Counted from the first letter of the stretch, positions 1 to 9,758 are shown. The stretch is 64,000 bases of DNA from JBBQYD01 sp942493075 (GCA_942493075.1 OW818681.1:2976001-3040000), one strand, 5' to 3'. Made by a program: numbers and translations. The notes: generated by a model from the letters alone, not told the origin.

Positions 1-1
1 C

Positions 2-664
2 CGATTTCCCAATCGCTTGCGCCAGATGAAAGTCGGATGGGATGTGCATGCGCTCGCGAATGTTGGGTTGGATACCGCTAGCGAACGAGTGTTACTCACC
101 CGGGCCTTAAAACAGGGTTATAAGATGGACGAGGTTCTCCTGGTTTACTGCCTGAACGATCTTGCGGTTGTGTCTGGTGGAGAACCAGCCAAATTGGATG
201 TGGGAGGGCAGGGGCTCGCAGTGGAGAACCGCGGATGGTTGTTAAGGAACAGCTATTTCATCAACTTCGCTTACTATCGCTATCGAGCGGCTATCAACCC
301 GCAGCTCAAAGATTATTTTCCTGGATTGATAAAGTCCTATGAAGGGACAGCTTGGGAAAGGCAAGCTGATGAGCTCCGGCAACTTCGAGACCTGGTTGAA
401 GGACACGGAGGACGCCTTTCGGTTGCCATATTTCCGTTCCTGCATGTGTTGGGTAAAAACTATGAGTACCAGGTGGCCCACGACAAAGTCGCCGGATTGT
501 GCCAGGAATTGAACATGCCCTATCTGGATTTGCTGCCAGTCTATCGTGATATGCCTGCCAGGAGTGTGACAGTTAACCCATTCGACGCACATCCCAATGA
601 ATTGGCAAACCAGTTGGCCGCAGATGAGATCGCGAACTTTATGTCACATCTGCCTCCCCGCTGA
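2..664 (+). CDS. SGNH/GDSL-type hydrolase, C-terminal part (5' end outside window)
   Basis: The frame is open to the left edge of the window, so this is the 3' part of a longer gene; the TTG at position 17 is probably internal. About 220 residues are visible. The C-terminal stretch FDAHPNELAN carries the D-x-x-H that closes the catalytic site of SGNH hydrolases. The visible part is soluble-looking and has no membrane segments. It is followed after 81 bases by a second SGNH protein on the same strand, so the two may act together, for example in O-acetylation or deacetylation of an exported polysaccharide. That role is inferred; the nucleophile block lies outside the window. Confidence 0.6.
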   Translation, partial: RFPNRLRQMKVGWDVHALANVGLDTASERVLLTRALKQGYKMDEVLLVYCLNDLAVVSGGEPAKLDVGGQGLAVENRGWLLRNSYFINFAYYRYRAAINPQLKDYFPGLIKSYEGTAWERQADELRQLRDLVEGHGGRLSVAIFPFLHVLGKNYEYQVAHDKVAGLCQELNMPYLDLLPVYRDMPARSVTVNPFDAHPNELANQLAADEIANFMSHLPPR

Positions 665-745
665 TTGCGTGCGCCGGTTAGCGGTCCGGGTGGCCGGGCT
701 TGTGGTTTTACTTTAACATTTCGATTCTTCACCCTAGGCTGAAGA

Positions 746-2422
746 ATGCTTGGGAAGTTCAAAGAAAAATGCTCAGCCCTTTTCCTGGTCGCGTTTCAAG
801 TCCTATTGAGCGTAACGGTCGTGCTGTTGAGCATTTGGGCTGATTTGCCCTGGACTACCGTGGGGGCATTGGCGTTGCTGGGGCTCAGCGCGATTTGCGC
901 CAGGACATTAGCCCCCGCTTGGGAGGGATGGCGCAAAAAGACGTTCATTGCGGCCTGGATCTGCACCCTTACTGTGCCGGGCAGCCTGGTGTTCATGCGG
1001 GACCAGGGATTTAGTCTTGAGGCTTACCTGGACAAATATTTCGCAACGCTTGCGTGGCTTATTGCTGCCGCAATCCTCCCGGCAACCAGCCGTGCGTTTG
1101 ATCCAAAAAGGGTGGATCGATGGAGGGTGCCTGTCATGGCTTGGGCTTTTGGCGGTGCTGTCATCTGGCTGATTGCCGCCTATTGGCGAAACCAGGTGCC
1201 GGCTTTTTACATAGGACTAGTGATCATGCTGGCTTTGCTGGTCCTTTGCCATTTCTGGTTCAAACTATCGTTTATCTCCGTTCAACTGGTCAACACTCTG
1301 ATCCTGATGCTGGTTGGGCTGCCAATCGCTGATGTGCTGTTCCATCCGGGGTATCGGATTGGGATCCAACCGGACCTGCGGAAACGGATGTATTCATTTC
1401 AGAACGCCTCGAAGCATCCGAGAGAGTTCGCGCACTATTGGAATTACTACCTTGATGCTTGGAAGAATACAGAACGCCAGATTCTCATGCCGCCTGGCGA
1501 CGGCACGTTGCCTTATCGCCTGAAGCCCAGCAGTGAGGGTATGCTCATGCAATGCCCTATCCGGATTAACCGGCTCGGTTTCCGGGGGGCCGAGTTGGCT
1601 GAACCCAAAGGAGATGTGTACCGCATCGTGGCGCTGGGCGCCTCAACCACCTTTGGCATCACGCTCAACTCAGGGGACCGTCCCTGGCCTGAACTGCTGC
1701 AGAAAGTGATTACTGAGCGGCTGAAACCCGCTCGAAAGGTGGAGGTCGTCAACGCGGGGGTGCCCGGCTACAGACTGGAGTTCAATGTTCATCGCCTCGC
1801 TTCAGACATCCTACCGCTGAAACCAGATCTCATCATTTGCTACCATGGAATCAATGGCTTTGGCCAGCTAGACCCGAGCATTCCTTCGACGATGAGCAAA
1901 CCCCCACCTTCATTTCAACCACGTCCTTTGAGGCTGTTCGCGGATCTGGAGTTTCGTTACAAGATGAAGAAGTTTGAGCAGACGCAGCAGAGGCTTCCAA
2001 CGCAGCGTGCACAGGTGCTTGACCCCATGCAAACGGAGTACGCTAACGCGTACCGGGACCTAATCGGAATCGCTCGAACCAACGGAATACCTCTCGCTTT
2101 GGCGACTTTCTCCATGGCAGCCAACGAACAGAGTCCCGAGGAGGTGATCCGCTTTTATGAAGTGGGCTATCGTCATACGGCGCGTAGGATCAAGGCCAAC
2201 GATGTACACTCGACAATTGTCAGACGGTTATGTCAGGAGAACCCTGATGTGCAGCTTGTTGAGACCCGGCCTTACCTCGATGGGAAGACCGATTTCTTTA
2301 TTGATTTGGCTCACTTCTCGCCCGAAGGCGAGCAGAGGATGGCCGAAACGGTGTTCTCGCAGCTTGAGGGTTACTTGAGCCAGGCGTTGCAGCCCGAGGC
2401 GGTAGTTGAGAAACGTGAATAG
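746..2422 (+). CDS. Membrane-anchored SGNH/GDSL hydrolase-like protein
   Basis: A 558-residue protein. The first ~200 residues hold about six hydrophobic segments (around residues 10-30, 33-50, 60-75, 95-110, 125-145 and 150-180). The rest is a soluble SGNH domain: the nucleophile block is VALGASTTFG near residue 295, the Asn-containing block is CYHGINGFG near 370, and the terminal D-x-x-H is FIDLAHFSPEG near 520. Such membrane-plus-SGNH proteins often modify acyl groups on surface polysaccharides, but no MBOAT acyltransferase is visible here. The ATG start lies 81 bases after the previous stop. The domain call is firm; the substrate is unknown. Confidence 0.75.
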   Translation: MLGKFKEKCSALFLVAFQVLLSVTVVLLSIWADLPWTTVGALALLGLSAICARTLAPAWEGWRKKTFIAAWICTLTVPGSLVFMRDQGFSLEAYLDKYFATLAWLIAAAILPATSRAFDPKRVDRWRVPVMAWAFGGAVIWLIAAYWRNQVPAFYIGLVIMLALLVLCHFWFKLSFISVQLVNTLILMLVGLPIADVLFHPGYRIGIQPDLRKRMYSFQNASKHPREFAHYWNYYLDAWKNTERQILMPPGDGTLPYRLKPSSEGMLMQCPIRINRLGFRGAELAEPKGDVYRIVALGASTTFGITLNSGDRPWPELLQKVITERLKPARKVEVVNAGVPGYRLEFNVHRLASDILPLKPDLIICYHGINGFGQLDPSIPSTMSKPPPSFQPRPLRLFADLEFRYKMKKFEQTQQRLPTQRAQVLDPMQTEYANAYRDLIGIARTNGIPLALATFSMAANEQSPEEVIRFYEVGYRHTARRIKANDVHSTIVRRLCQENPDVQLVETRPYLDGKTDFFIDLAHFSPEGEQRMAETVFSQLEGYLSQALQPEAVVEKRE

Positions 2423-2853
2423 GCACCGGGGTTTGGTTGTCAACCATACGAATGCGCTACGCCTCCTGTGGCGGATCTCCGTGTTTATAGCAGAAACGCC
2501 TTTCGAAAAAGCTATGGAGGACTACAGCAGTCTAAGACCGCAAGCGGCGCTCCCATGGCGAATATTGCTCTCGACCACCCATCTGCCGATCGCTTTCTGT
2601 ACTGTTGGTAACACGCGGTCCCTCTCGCTTCAACCCTGGTTTTTCAGGTTTGCGCCCTTGAGCGCAAACCTGAAAAACCAGGGAAGATTTCTTCTTCGGC
2701 TCGTGATTACCAACAGTACGGATTTCGCGAAGTGCGTCATTCTTGTCCCTTTGTGATAGACGATAGACGGAGGGCACATTCCGGAGGACTTCCGACGATT
2801 CCAACTACTCACCAGGGTATTGCAGGAATTCTCTGACCCGGTAAGCTCACGCT
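2423..2853. other. 431-base gene-free stretch between SGNH gene and GH42-like gene
   Basis: No convincing gene is present. Reading frames that cross the stretch on both strands run through the nested palindrome at 2599-2719 and look like chance products of it. The stretch probably also holds the promoter for the gene starting at 2854, but I could not pick convincing -35 and -10 boxes. Confidence 0.6.
2599..2719. repeat. Nested palindromic element (REP/MITE-like)
   Basis: The inner part is a perfect 22-bp inverted repeat (2634-2655 against 2662-2683) with the 6-base loop CCTTGA. The outer arms are 2599-2615 and 2702-2719; they match as GTACTGTTGGTAA-CACG against the reverse complement of the right arm with a single inserted base. 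Between outer and inner arms the two sides are not complementary. The ~121-bp element sits entirely in the intergenic gap and encodes no transposase. This fits a REP/BIME-like or small non-autonomous element. Only one copy is in this window, so repetition in the genome is unproven. Confidence 0.7.
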
Positions 2854-4995
2854 ATGCATCAAAAGATTCCTGCGCTGATCGTGCTCCTGCTGACGATCTT
2901 GTGTGCCCCGGCAGGAGAACCTTCCCTCGGCGCCGGGTCACAATGGGACCATTACCAGGCGATCATGTGGGTTGGGGATAGCGCGCTCCGAGCACCCGAA
3001 AAGCTGCCCGTCTTCTTTGATCGTCTGCGTGAGATGGGAATCACGGCAGGCATGGTTCACGGCGAAGCTTCACCCGAACCGTTCCTGAAGGAGCGATTCC
3101 CGTATTACGTGGAAAACATGGTTAATCGAGGACTGTGTTTAAAGTGGAACTCAAGCGTAACCAACTGGGAGAAGTTCGTTACAGACTGGTCTAAGGAAGG
3201 TCGGCCTGATGCAAAGCTGGTCCGTGATTACTGCCTGGATGACCCGGCTTGGCTGCATGGGGCGTTACGTCAGATGGAGAAATTGGCCGCTCGTCATGAG
3301 GAACATCATCCGCTGGCTTACAATATCCGAGATGAGCTCTCTGTGACGGTCTCAGCCAATCCTTTCGATTATGACTTTAATCCTTTGGCGCTTGAGGCGT
3401 TCAGGACCTGGCTCCGATTGCATTACCCGGATTTGCGGGCTTTGAATGAACAATGGCAAACAGAGTTCTCGGATTGGAACGCCGTAGTTCCTTTCACCAC
3501 CGATCAGATTAAAGGACGGATGAGCAGAGGAAAGGCGGTGCCGGAGGGCGCGCCTGATTGGCAAGCTTTAGCTCGCCTGAAGTTCGATCTCCTTGAAGCG
3601 CGAAAGGAACCGACCCGCTGGAATTTCTCACCGTGGGCTGATTTTCGATCCTACATGGACCTGTCCCTCGCCCGAACATTGGGTGCTTTGCGTGAGGCCA
3701 GTCGGAAAGTTGATCCTCGGACACCGGTCGGGATCGAAGGGACTCAGATGCCGCACGCCTTTGGCGGGTATGACCTTTGGCGCTTATCTCAAGTGGTTGA
3801 TTGGATTGAGCCATACGACATTGCGAGTGCCCGGGAGATTCTTGGCTCGTTTATGCCGGGAAAACTGTTCGTGACCACCGTGTTTGAGGACGACACCCGC
3901 AAAGCACGTCGCCGCCTGTGGCACTTGCTGTTGGAGGGCGACAGGGGCTGTATCATTTGGTGGAGTGAAGATTGTTTCCAATGGGGAGAACCCAAGTATG
4001 ACTTGACTGCAAAAGCGCGGGCGCTACAGCCGGTCTTAAAAGAACTGCGTGGGTCTGTCGCACAATTGTTCATGAACGCGGAAAGGATTCGCGATCGGAT
4101 TTTTATCCACTATTCGCAAGCCAGCATTCAGGTCAACTGGCTTCTCGAATCGACTGTGGATGGTTCCACCTGGTTAAGACGCTTCTCGAGTTACGAAGCG
4201 GCCCACAATGAACAAGCCAAAGCACGGACGGCGTGGTTGAAGGCATTTCAAGACCTGGGATGGGCACCGCAGTTCATTTCGAGCGAGCAAATCGAGAGCG
4301 GGATTTTGCGCACCAACCCTGCTGCAGTCCTGGTATTACCACGGTCCTGGGCCATGAGCGATACGGAACAAGCAGAGGTTCAAAAGGCGCTCCAACAAAC
4401 GAATGGCCTGAAGCGCTTGTTCGTGGAAGGCCCGCCTGGAGTTTTCGACTCGCATGGGCGACTACGTTCCGGCGGCCAGCTCGAGCTCAGCGTGTCCGCT
4501 CTCCCCACCAGCCTGAACAAATGCGTGGCTGTTGGAGGTCAAAGGACCAGTAGCTTCAATCTCGATCTGGGAGCGGTCGAAGCGCAACGCAGCACAGGGA
4601 AGAGGAATGATCTGGCGAATTGGATAGCCGAGCAAATGGGGGAAGTTAAACAGGAGGTGAGTGTTTCCGCCAACGCTTGTGTGCGAGTTCATCGGTATCG
4701 TTTAAACAGCAGCCGATTGGTCGCATTCGAGCGCAACATCGATTACCAGATGGACGAGAGCCTCGCACAACGTGGAGGCAACGAAGCTCTTGAAAAGGGA
4801 ACGACAGTTGTGGCGCGCCTGGACAAGAAGCATCACGTTTATGATATTGAAACGGGGCGCTATCTTGGGCATTTGGATCGACTCGAGTTTCTGCTCGATC
4901 CCTGGAAACCAGCTCTATTCGCACTTACAAGCCGGCGGCTTCCGAAAGGCGATATCGTGACTCAACTCGCCAGCCCCGGCAATCAGGAGAACTGA
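2854..4995 (+). CDS. Secreted GH42-like glycoside hydrolase
   Basis: A 713-residue protein with an N-terminal signal peptide (residues 1 to about 22, cleavage near CAPAGE). The body resembles the GH42/beta-galactosidase type of (beta/alpha)8 clan A enzymes: an acid/base candidate E161 in NIRDELS, a Trp-rich segment LNEQWQTEFSDWN that is typical of the family around residue 200, and a nucleophile candidate E295 in GIEGTQMP. Residues ~400-560 look like the trimerisation/flavodoxin-like domain that follows the barrel in GH42. Similarity to characterised members is distant, so beta-galactosidase activity is not assured. The gene ends 13 bases inside the convergent methyltransferase gene. Confidence 0.65.
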   Translation: MHQKIPALIVLLLTILCAPAGEPSLGAGSQWDHYQAIMWVGDSALRAPEKLPVFFDRLREMGITAGMVHGEASPEPFLKERFPYYVENMVNRGLCLKWNSSVTNWEKFVTDWSKEGRPDAKLVRDYCLDDPAWLHGALRQMEKLAARHEEHHPLAYNIRDELSVTVSANPFDYDFNPLALEAFRTWLRLHYPDLRALNEQWQTEFSDWNAVVPFTTDQIKGRMSRGKAVPEGAPDWQALARLKFDLLEARKEPTRWNFSPWADFRSYMDLSLARTLGALREASRKVDPRTPVGIEGTQMPHAFGGYDLWRLSQVVDWIEPYDIASAREILGSFMPGKLFVTTVFEDDTRKARRRLWHLLLEGDRGCIIWWSEDCFQWGEPKYDLTAKARALQPVLKELRGSVAQLFMNAERIRDRIFIHYSQASIQVNWLLESTVDGSTWLRRFSSYEAAHNEQAKARTAWLKAFQDLGWAPQFISSEQIESGILRTNPAAVLVLPRSWAMSDTEQAEVQKALQQTNGLKRLFVEGPPGVFDSHGRLRSGGQLELSVSALPTSLNKCVAVGGQRTSSFNLDLGAVEAQRSTGKRNDLANWIAEQMGEVKQEVSVSANACVRVHRYRLNSSRLVAFERNIDYQMDESLAQRGGNEALEKGTTVVARLDKKHHVYDIETGRYLGHLDRLEFLLDPWKPALFALTSRRLPKGDIVTQLASPGNQEN

Positions 4996-5846
4996 GGATG
5001 TGCTTGCAGGCGCTCCCACGTTTCGGGCTGCAAAGGCGCCTGACGATAGACCGGTTCCCATAACGGTTCCGCACTGTGGGACCGCTTCGCCCGTAAGAGC
5101 CAGCGCTGGTCCAGCGGTTCGGTGAGTAAACTTAGGCAATTTGCCGCGATGGTCGTTTCTTCTTTTTGACCGGTGGGGTGTCCGACTCCGACATAGAAAC
5201 CTGCCAGGAGCAGGGTGGTGCGCAGGAGTGTGCTCCGTGAATACGTTGGCAACGCGCAGGGACGCCGCGGATCGAGAAGGCCGAAGACATCGGCGAACAC
5301 CGGCTGGCTCCACATCGTTGGGTTCCGAGCCGGGGAAAATGCATCAAACATGATCGCATGCGGCTTGGGGAATGCTCTTGCCTGAGGCGACCGGATCAGG
5401 GCAGGGAAGTCAGCCAAGTGAAACTCCCAATGGATGCTCGTGCCGCCGTGACAGAACTCGGTCCGCGATTGATCGAGCAACCCTTGAGCGAACCCCTCGA
5501 AGCCTTGCAGGTATCCGAGGGTACAGGAATTAGCCAACGCAAAGGCAAGAGGATCTGGCGTGTTGTCAAAACTGAGCACGCGCAGTTTTCCGTGAGACTC
5601 CGATAGGGCGCGAAAGAGTGTGACCACGTTAGCGGCTGCACCAAGACCAACATCCCAAACGACGAACTCCTCACCGGCTTTTGCGCTCTGGTCGAAGCGT
5701 TCGCGGATCTTGAGTTGCTGCACGTACAAGGCTTCCGCTTCGGCAACCGGGCCGACCACCGGGTGAAAGGTTTCATGATGCGCCAGCGAATGAACGCTGT
5801 GTGAACCGTTCGGAAGTTTAACAATCCGGTAAGCCTCGGTGGACAT
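4983..5846 (-). CDS. MnmC-like SAM-dependent methyltransferase (Methyltransf_30 type)
   Basis: A 287-residue protein. The glycine-rich SAM loop is VWDVGLGAAANV near residue 65. The stretch IMFDAFSPARNPTMW near residue 170 contains the D-A-F-S-P signature of the methyltransferase half of MnmC, which forms mnm5(s2)U34 in tRNA. The oxidase half of MnmC is absent, as in many bacteria that carry only this domain. The product is probably a tRNA wobble methyltransferase, but paralogous uses are possible. It overlaps the 3' end of the GH42-like gene by 13 bases in convergent orientation. Confidence 0.7.
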   Translation of the reverse strand: MSTEAYRIVKLPNGSHSVHSLAHHETFHPVVGPVAEAEALYVQQLKIRERFDQSAKAGEEFVVWDVGLGAAANVVTLFRALSESHGKLRVLSFDNTPDPLAFALANSCTLGYLQGFEGFAQGLLDQSRTEFCHGGTSIHWEFHLADFPALIRSPQARAFPKPHAIMFDAFSPARNPTMWSQPVFADVFGLLDPRRPCALPTYSRSTLLRTTLLLAGFYVGVGHPTGQKEETTIAANCLSLLTEPLDQRWLLRAKRSHSAEPLWEPVYRQAPLQPETWERLQAHPQFS

Positions 5847-5879
5847 GGCAGCCTAAGAGAGATAGTAAGCGAAAGCAGA

Positions 5880-5909
5880 AAGGGCCGGGCTAAAGTCTGC
5901 CCGGCCCTT
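5880..5909 (-). terminator. Intrinsic terminator after the deoxyhypusine synthase-like gene
   Basis: An 11-bp perfect stem (5880-5890 with 5899-5909) has an 8-base loop. Read on the minus strand, a short T-rich tract follows (CCCTTTCTGCTTTC). It lies 19 bases after the stop of the gene ending at 5928, so it fits termination of that gene before the methyltransferase gene. Confidence 0.75.
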
Positions 5910-5927
5910 GAAGTAGTTTACTTCGAA

Positions 5928-7139
5928 TTAGTCGAGAACAGGTTCGCTGCCATCGATCATTTTCACCTTGTTATGGACGAAATATTCTTTGGTCAGGGCT
6001 TTCACCATCTTCCCGCGCTGATCATAGAGGCGACGGAGCTTGCGGGGCTTGTGTTTCGCCAGCGCGTAATGAGTGAACAGCGGCATGGCGATTGTGGTGT
6101 CCGTGTAGCAGACCACTGCATCGGGCAGCTTCGTGGGATCAACCTTGCCCCAGCTTACGGCTTCGCTCGGCGTTGCGCCGGACAAACCACCCGTGTCGGG
6201 CCGGGCATCGGTGACCTGGATGAAGAAGTCCTGGCCGAATTCCTTGATGCGAAGCACTTCCTGAATCTGGGGTTCGGTTTGGAGCATGAAATTCTTCGGA
6301 CTGCCACCGCCCCAGAGAACAACCGCGCTGCGGCCACCACTGCGCTTGGCAGCGAGGACGATGGCTGTCGTTTCATTGACGTCAACGGAAGGATTCATGC
6401 GCAGCTTGCAACCGCGCAGTTCCACACCGGCCACGTTCATACCGATCGTGGAATCGCCAGGGGATGAGGTATAGCAAGGCACGCCCGCGCGATAAGCAGC
6501 GGCGAGGACAGACACGTCCTTGAGCTTGTTCTTGCGTTCCCATTCAGCGCAGTACTTGCCGAGCATGTAATGCAATTCCGCAGTGCCCATTTCTTTTTGA
6601 AACTCCGGCTGAATCAGGATTTCACGCAGGATGTCGTCGGTGGCCATCAAGCCGTCCGAGTAGGGGATGACAACGTCATAAATGCGGACGAGATCGTTGT
6701 CGCGCAGATCGGTGTCATCGAACTTGAAGCTGCCCGTGTGCACCGGGTAGTTCAGGGCGAAATGCATGTCGTGGTACAGGTTGGCACCCGTTGCCACGAT
6801 CCAGTCCACAAAGCCCGCCTTGATGAGAGGAATAATGCTTGAGCAACCCATTCCGGCCGGGGTCAGAGCGCCTGAGAGACTCATGCCGATGGTCACATCC
6901 GGGTCCAGCATGCGGCCCGCGAAGAGCTGGCAGGCTTCTTTCAAACGGGCGGAGTTATACGCCAGGAAGGTCTCATCGATGAGGTAAGAGAGCTTCTCTT
7001 TACCGGTGATGTTCTTGGGCATGATCCGCTTGCCCGCCATGTACTTCTTTTTGTGGGGGCATTGCTTATCCTTCATCCACTCCGGCATTTCGGAGAGATC
7101 TTCTCGTGTACGGACGTGTTTCTTTTCAGTTTTAGCCAT
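5928..7139 (-). CDS. Deoxyhypusine synthase family protein (probable homospermidine synthase-like)
   Basis: A 403-residue member of the deoxyhypusine synthase family. In eukaryotes and archaea these transfer an aminobutyl group from spermidine to eIF5A; bacteria lack eIF5A, and some bacterial members make homospermidine. The family block EAVSWGKVDP contains the Lys equivalent to the catalytic Lys of human DHS, and GGGSPKNF matches the NAD/substrate region. The ATG at 7139 is preferred because GGAG lies nine bases upstream; an in-frame TTG at 7160 would include that site in the coding region. The protein is cytosolic, with no signal peptide. It is transcribed alone and ends at a strong terminator. 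Confidence 0.85.
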   Translation of the reverse strand: MAKTEKKHVRTREDLSEMPEWMKDKQCPHKKKYMAGKRIMPKNITGKEKLSYLIDETFLAYNSARLKEACQLFAGRMLDPDVTIGMSLSGALTPAGMGCSSIIPLIKAGFVDWIVATGANLYHDMHFALNYPVHTGSFKFDDTDLRDNDLVRIYDVVIPYSDGLMATDDILREILIQPEFQKEMGTAELHYMLGKYCAEWERKNKLKDVSVLAAAYRAGVPCYTSSPGDSTIGMNVAGVELRGCKLRMNPSVDVNETTAIVLAAKRSGGRSAVVLWGGGSPKNFMLQTEPQIQEVLRIKEFGQDFFIQVTDARPDTGGLSGATPSEAVSWGKVDPTKLPDAVVCYTDTTIAMPLFTHYALAKHKPRKLRRLYDQRGKMVKALTKEYFVHNKVKMIDGSEPVLD

Positions 7140-7403
7140 AAAATCAAACTCCAATATCAATACGAAGGCTTGTAGAATGCCATCTTATTCCCGGGGAGAC
7201 AAGCCTAACGGGTGGGATTGTGACGGATGCGGAAGGGGCATTGTCGTGGGTGTTGTTGAGAAAGATTAAGCAACCTGGCTTCTCCCTGGAACGGTTGGAA
7301 AGCAAATTAGTTTGTCGCGAAACCCGCTAAAAAGCCCAAACCGACCCGATTACCCCCGTTTTTTTATTTGCCACTTATTCCCACTTTCGCAAGATGAAGG
7401 CGC

Positions 7404-9716
7404 TTGAAAATTCTTGGCACCCTTCTCATGTGCGCCGTGGTCTCGGCCGTTGGCGCGGAACTAACGCCGGTTCAACTGGCGAATCCGTTGCAAGGCACCG
7501 ATTCGCATCGTGGCTATTCGCACGGAAACGAATACCCCGCGATCGCCTTGCCATTTCCTATGAATACCTGGGCTCCATATACGGAGCCGGCGAACGATTC
7601 CTTCTACTATCAATACCCTCATAACAAGATCCGCGGTATCAGGCAGACCCATCAACCCAGCCCCTGGATCGGCGACTACGCGGCATTCTCCCTCATGCCG
7701 GTCTCAGGCAAGCTGGCGCTCAATGAGCAGGACCGCGCCTCGGAATTCAGTCATGAGCGTGAAACCGCCCAGCCTTCCTATTACAGAGTGGAATTGGACA
7801 CGTGGAAGACCGTGGCTGAAGTGACCCCCACCGAGCGTTGCGCGCGGTTCCGGTTTACCTATCAAGGAAATGGAGACGCCTACGTGGTGCTGGACGCCTT
7901 CCCCGGGAACTCGGTCGTGGAGATCATTCCCGCGGAGAACAAAATCATTGGGATTAGCCGCTTCAACCACGGCGGCGTTTCAGCGAACTTCGCCAATTAC
8001 TTCGTGGTCGTTTTCGACCGTCCGTTCGCCGCGCAAGGTACCTGGACACCCGAGGGGGCACAGGCCGGCAAAACCCGCTTGGAAGCCAAGCACGCCGGAG
8101 CCTATGTGAAGTTCGATGCAGCCGCGGGAGGAGTGGTTGAATGCAGGGTGGCTTCCTCGTTCATCAGCCACGAGCAGGCCATGCGGAATCTCGCCCGGGA
8201 AATCGGGAAGGACAACTTTGATGCTGTGCGGCAGCGCGCCGAGAAGACCTGGAACGAGGCCTTTGCCCGTGCCGAGGTACAGGGCGGAACGGACGATCAG
8301 AAGCGCACGTTCTACAGCGCCTTTTATCGCAGTCTGGTTTATCCTCATCGTCTGCATGAATACAACGAGCAGGGGCAACCCGTCTATTTCAGTCCCTACG
8401 ATGACCGTATCCACCACGGCGTTTTCTACACGGACACTGGATATTGGGACACCTTTCGAGCGGCCCATCCGCTTTATAACCTGCTTTTCCCGGAGATCAG
8501 TGCGGAAATTGTGCAGTCAATGGTCAATGCTTACAACGAGAGCGGCTGGCTGCCCTCCTGGTCGAGCCCGGGCCATCGCGATTGCATGATTGGCAACCAC
8601 GCCTTTTCGCTTTTTGCCGATGCCTGGTTCAAAGGTATCCGCTCCTTCGACCCGCAGAAAGCTGTCGATGCAATGGCGCATGATGCCAATCATCAGGGCC
8701 CTGATAATTGCCGGTCCATCGGTCGCGATGGCGCGACGTTCTACAACCAGCTCGGATATGTGCCTTACTCCCCGGTAAAGGGTGAACCCAGCATTCGTGA
8801 GGCTACCGCCAAGACACTCGAATTTGCATACGACGATTATTGCGCTGCGAAGCTGGCCCTTGCAGTTGGCCGGAAGGCTGAAGCGGAACAGTTTCTCCGC
8901 AAAGCCATGAACTATACGAACGTATTTGACGCGAAGATCGGATTCGTCCGCGGCCGCAAAGCCGATGGTTCATGGTGTGAGCCGTTTGATCCCACTGAGT
9001 GGGGCGGGCCATTTACCGAGGGCAGTTCCTGGCATTGGACGTGGAGTGTGTTTCACGATGTGCCCGGGCTGATCGCGCTGATGGGCGGCGAAGAAGCGTT
9101 TGCGGCGAAGCTGGATTCGGTCTTCACATCAGCTAACACGTTCAAGGTCGGTTCCTACGGCGGGGTGATTCATGAAATGACCGAAATGGCGGCTTTGGAT
9201 CTCGGCCAATACGCTCATGGAAACGAGCCGATCCATCACATGATTTATCTCTATAACAGTGTGGGCCAGCCCTGGAAAACCCAGGCTCGAGTGCGAATGG
9301 TGATGAACAAGCTTTACCAGGCTGCGCCTGACGGCTTGTGCGGTGATGAAGATACGGGCCAGATGTCCGCATGGTACGTGTTCAGCGCTCTCGGGTTTTA
9401 TCCAGTATGCCCCGGGGACACCGCTTACGAGATTGGCGCGCCATTGTTCAAGCGCGCTACCTTGAAGGTCGGCCAGGGCAAATCTTTCGTAGTGTCTGCT
9501 GAGAGAAACGGGCCACAGCGTCCGTACATTCGTGGGGCTTCGTTGAATGGCAAAGCGTTCAACCGAACTTACCTGACACACGAGGACCTCGTGAACGGCG
9601 GGGAGGTCTCCTTTGATCTGACCTCGGCTCCAAATTATGAATGGGCCACTGCTCCTGAGGCACGCTGGACTTCGCCGATGACACGGCTAGCCGCGGAAGT
9701 CGGCGCGAGCAAGTAA
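7404..9716 (+). CDS. GH92 alpha-1,2-mannosidase
   Basis: A 770-residue exported protein of glycoside hydrolase family 92, calcium-dependent inverting exo-alpha-mannosidases. A signal peptide covers residues 1-18 (ends AVVSAVGA). Family landmarks are the N-terminal NPLQGTDSHRGYSHGN, the HGNEPIHHMIYLY block near residue 610 with the general-acid Glu, and GDEDTGQMSAWYVFSALGFY near 650 with the acidic pair of the base. The start is a TTG because the peptide it begins is a clean signal sequence; the ATG at 7394 is out of frame. FucP and GH125 genes follow on the same strand, forming an alpha-mannoside utilisation locus. Confidence 0.93.
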   Translation: MKILGTLLMCAVVSAVGAELTPVQLANPLQGTDSHRGYSHGNEYPAIALPFPMNTWAPYTEPANDSFYYQYPHNKIRGIRQTHQPSPWIGDYAAFSLMPVSGKLALNEQDRASEFSHERETAQPSYYRVELDTWKTVAEVTPTERCARFRFTYQGNGDAYVVLDAFPGNSVVEIIPAENKIIGISRFNHGGVSANFANYFVVVFDRPFAAQGTWTPEGAQAGKTRLEAKHAGAYVKFDAAAGGVVECRVASSFISHEQAMRNLAREIGKDNFDAVRQRAEKTWNEAFARAEVQGGTDDQKRTFYSAFYRSLVYPHRLHEYNEQGQPVYFSPYDDRIHHGVFYTDTGYWDTFRAAHPLYNLLFPEISAEIVQSMVNAYNESGWLPSWSSPGHRDCMIGNHAFSLFADAWFKGIRSFDPQKAVDAMAHDANHQGPDNCRSIGRDGATFYNQLGYVPYSPVKGEPSIREATAKTLEFAYDDYCAAKLALAVGRKAEAEQFLRKAMNYTNVFDAKIGFVRGRKADGSWCEPFDPTEWGGPFTEGSSWHWTWSVFHDVPGLIALMGGEEAFAAKLDSVFTSANTFKVGSYGGVIHEMTEMAALDLGQYAHGNEPIHHMIYLYNSVGQPWKTQARVRMVMNKLYQAAPDGLCGDEDTGQMSAWYVFSALGFYPVCPGDTAYEIGAPLFKRATLKVGQGKSFVVSAERNGPQRPYIRGASLNGKAFNRTYLTHEDLVNGGEVSFDLTSAPNYEWATAPEARWTSPMTRLAAEVGASK

Positions 9717-9720
9717 TGCA

Positions 9721-9758
9721 TCTGCCGGGGAGTGAACATGGTTCTATCCCCCGGCGGA
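9721..9758 (+). terminator. Possible hairpin after GH92 gene
   Basis: An imperfect stem TCTGCCGGGG/CCCCGGCGGA (one G-U pair) with an 18-base loop begins four bases after the GH92 stop. No T-tract follows, so it may be an mRNA 3' stabilising hairpin rather than a terminator. Confidence 0.4.

Noticed and set aside
2532..2804. Minus-strand frame across the palindrome
   Set aside because: Most of it is the translation of the inverted repeat, and it has no domain or ribosome site.
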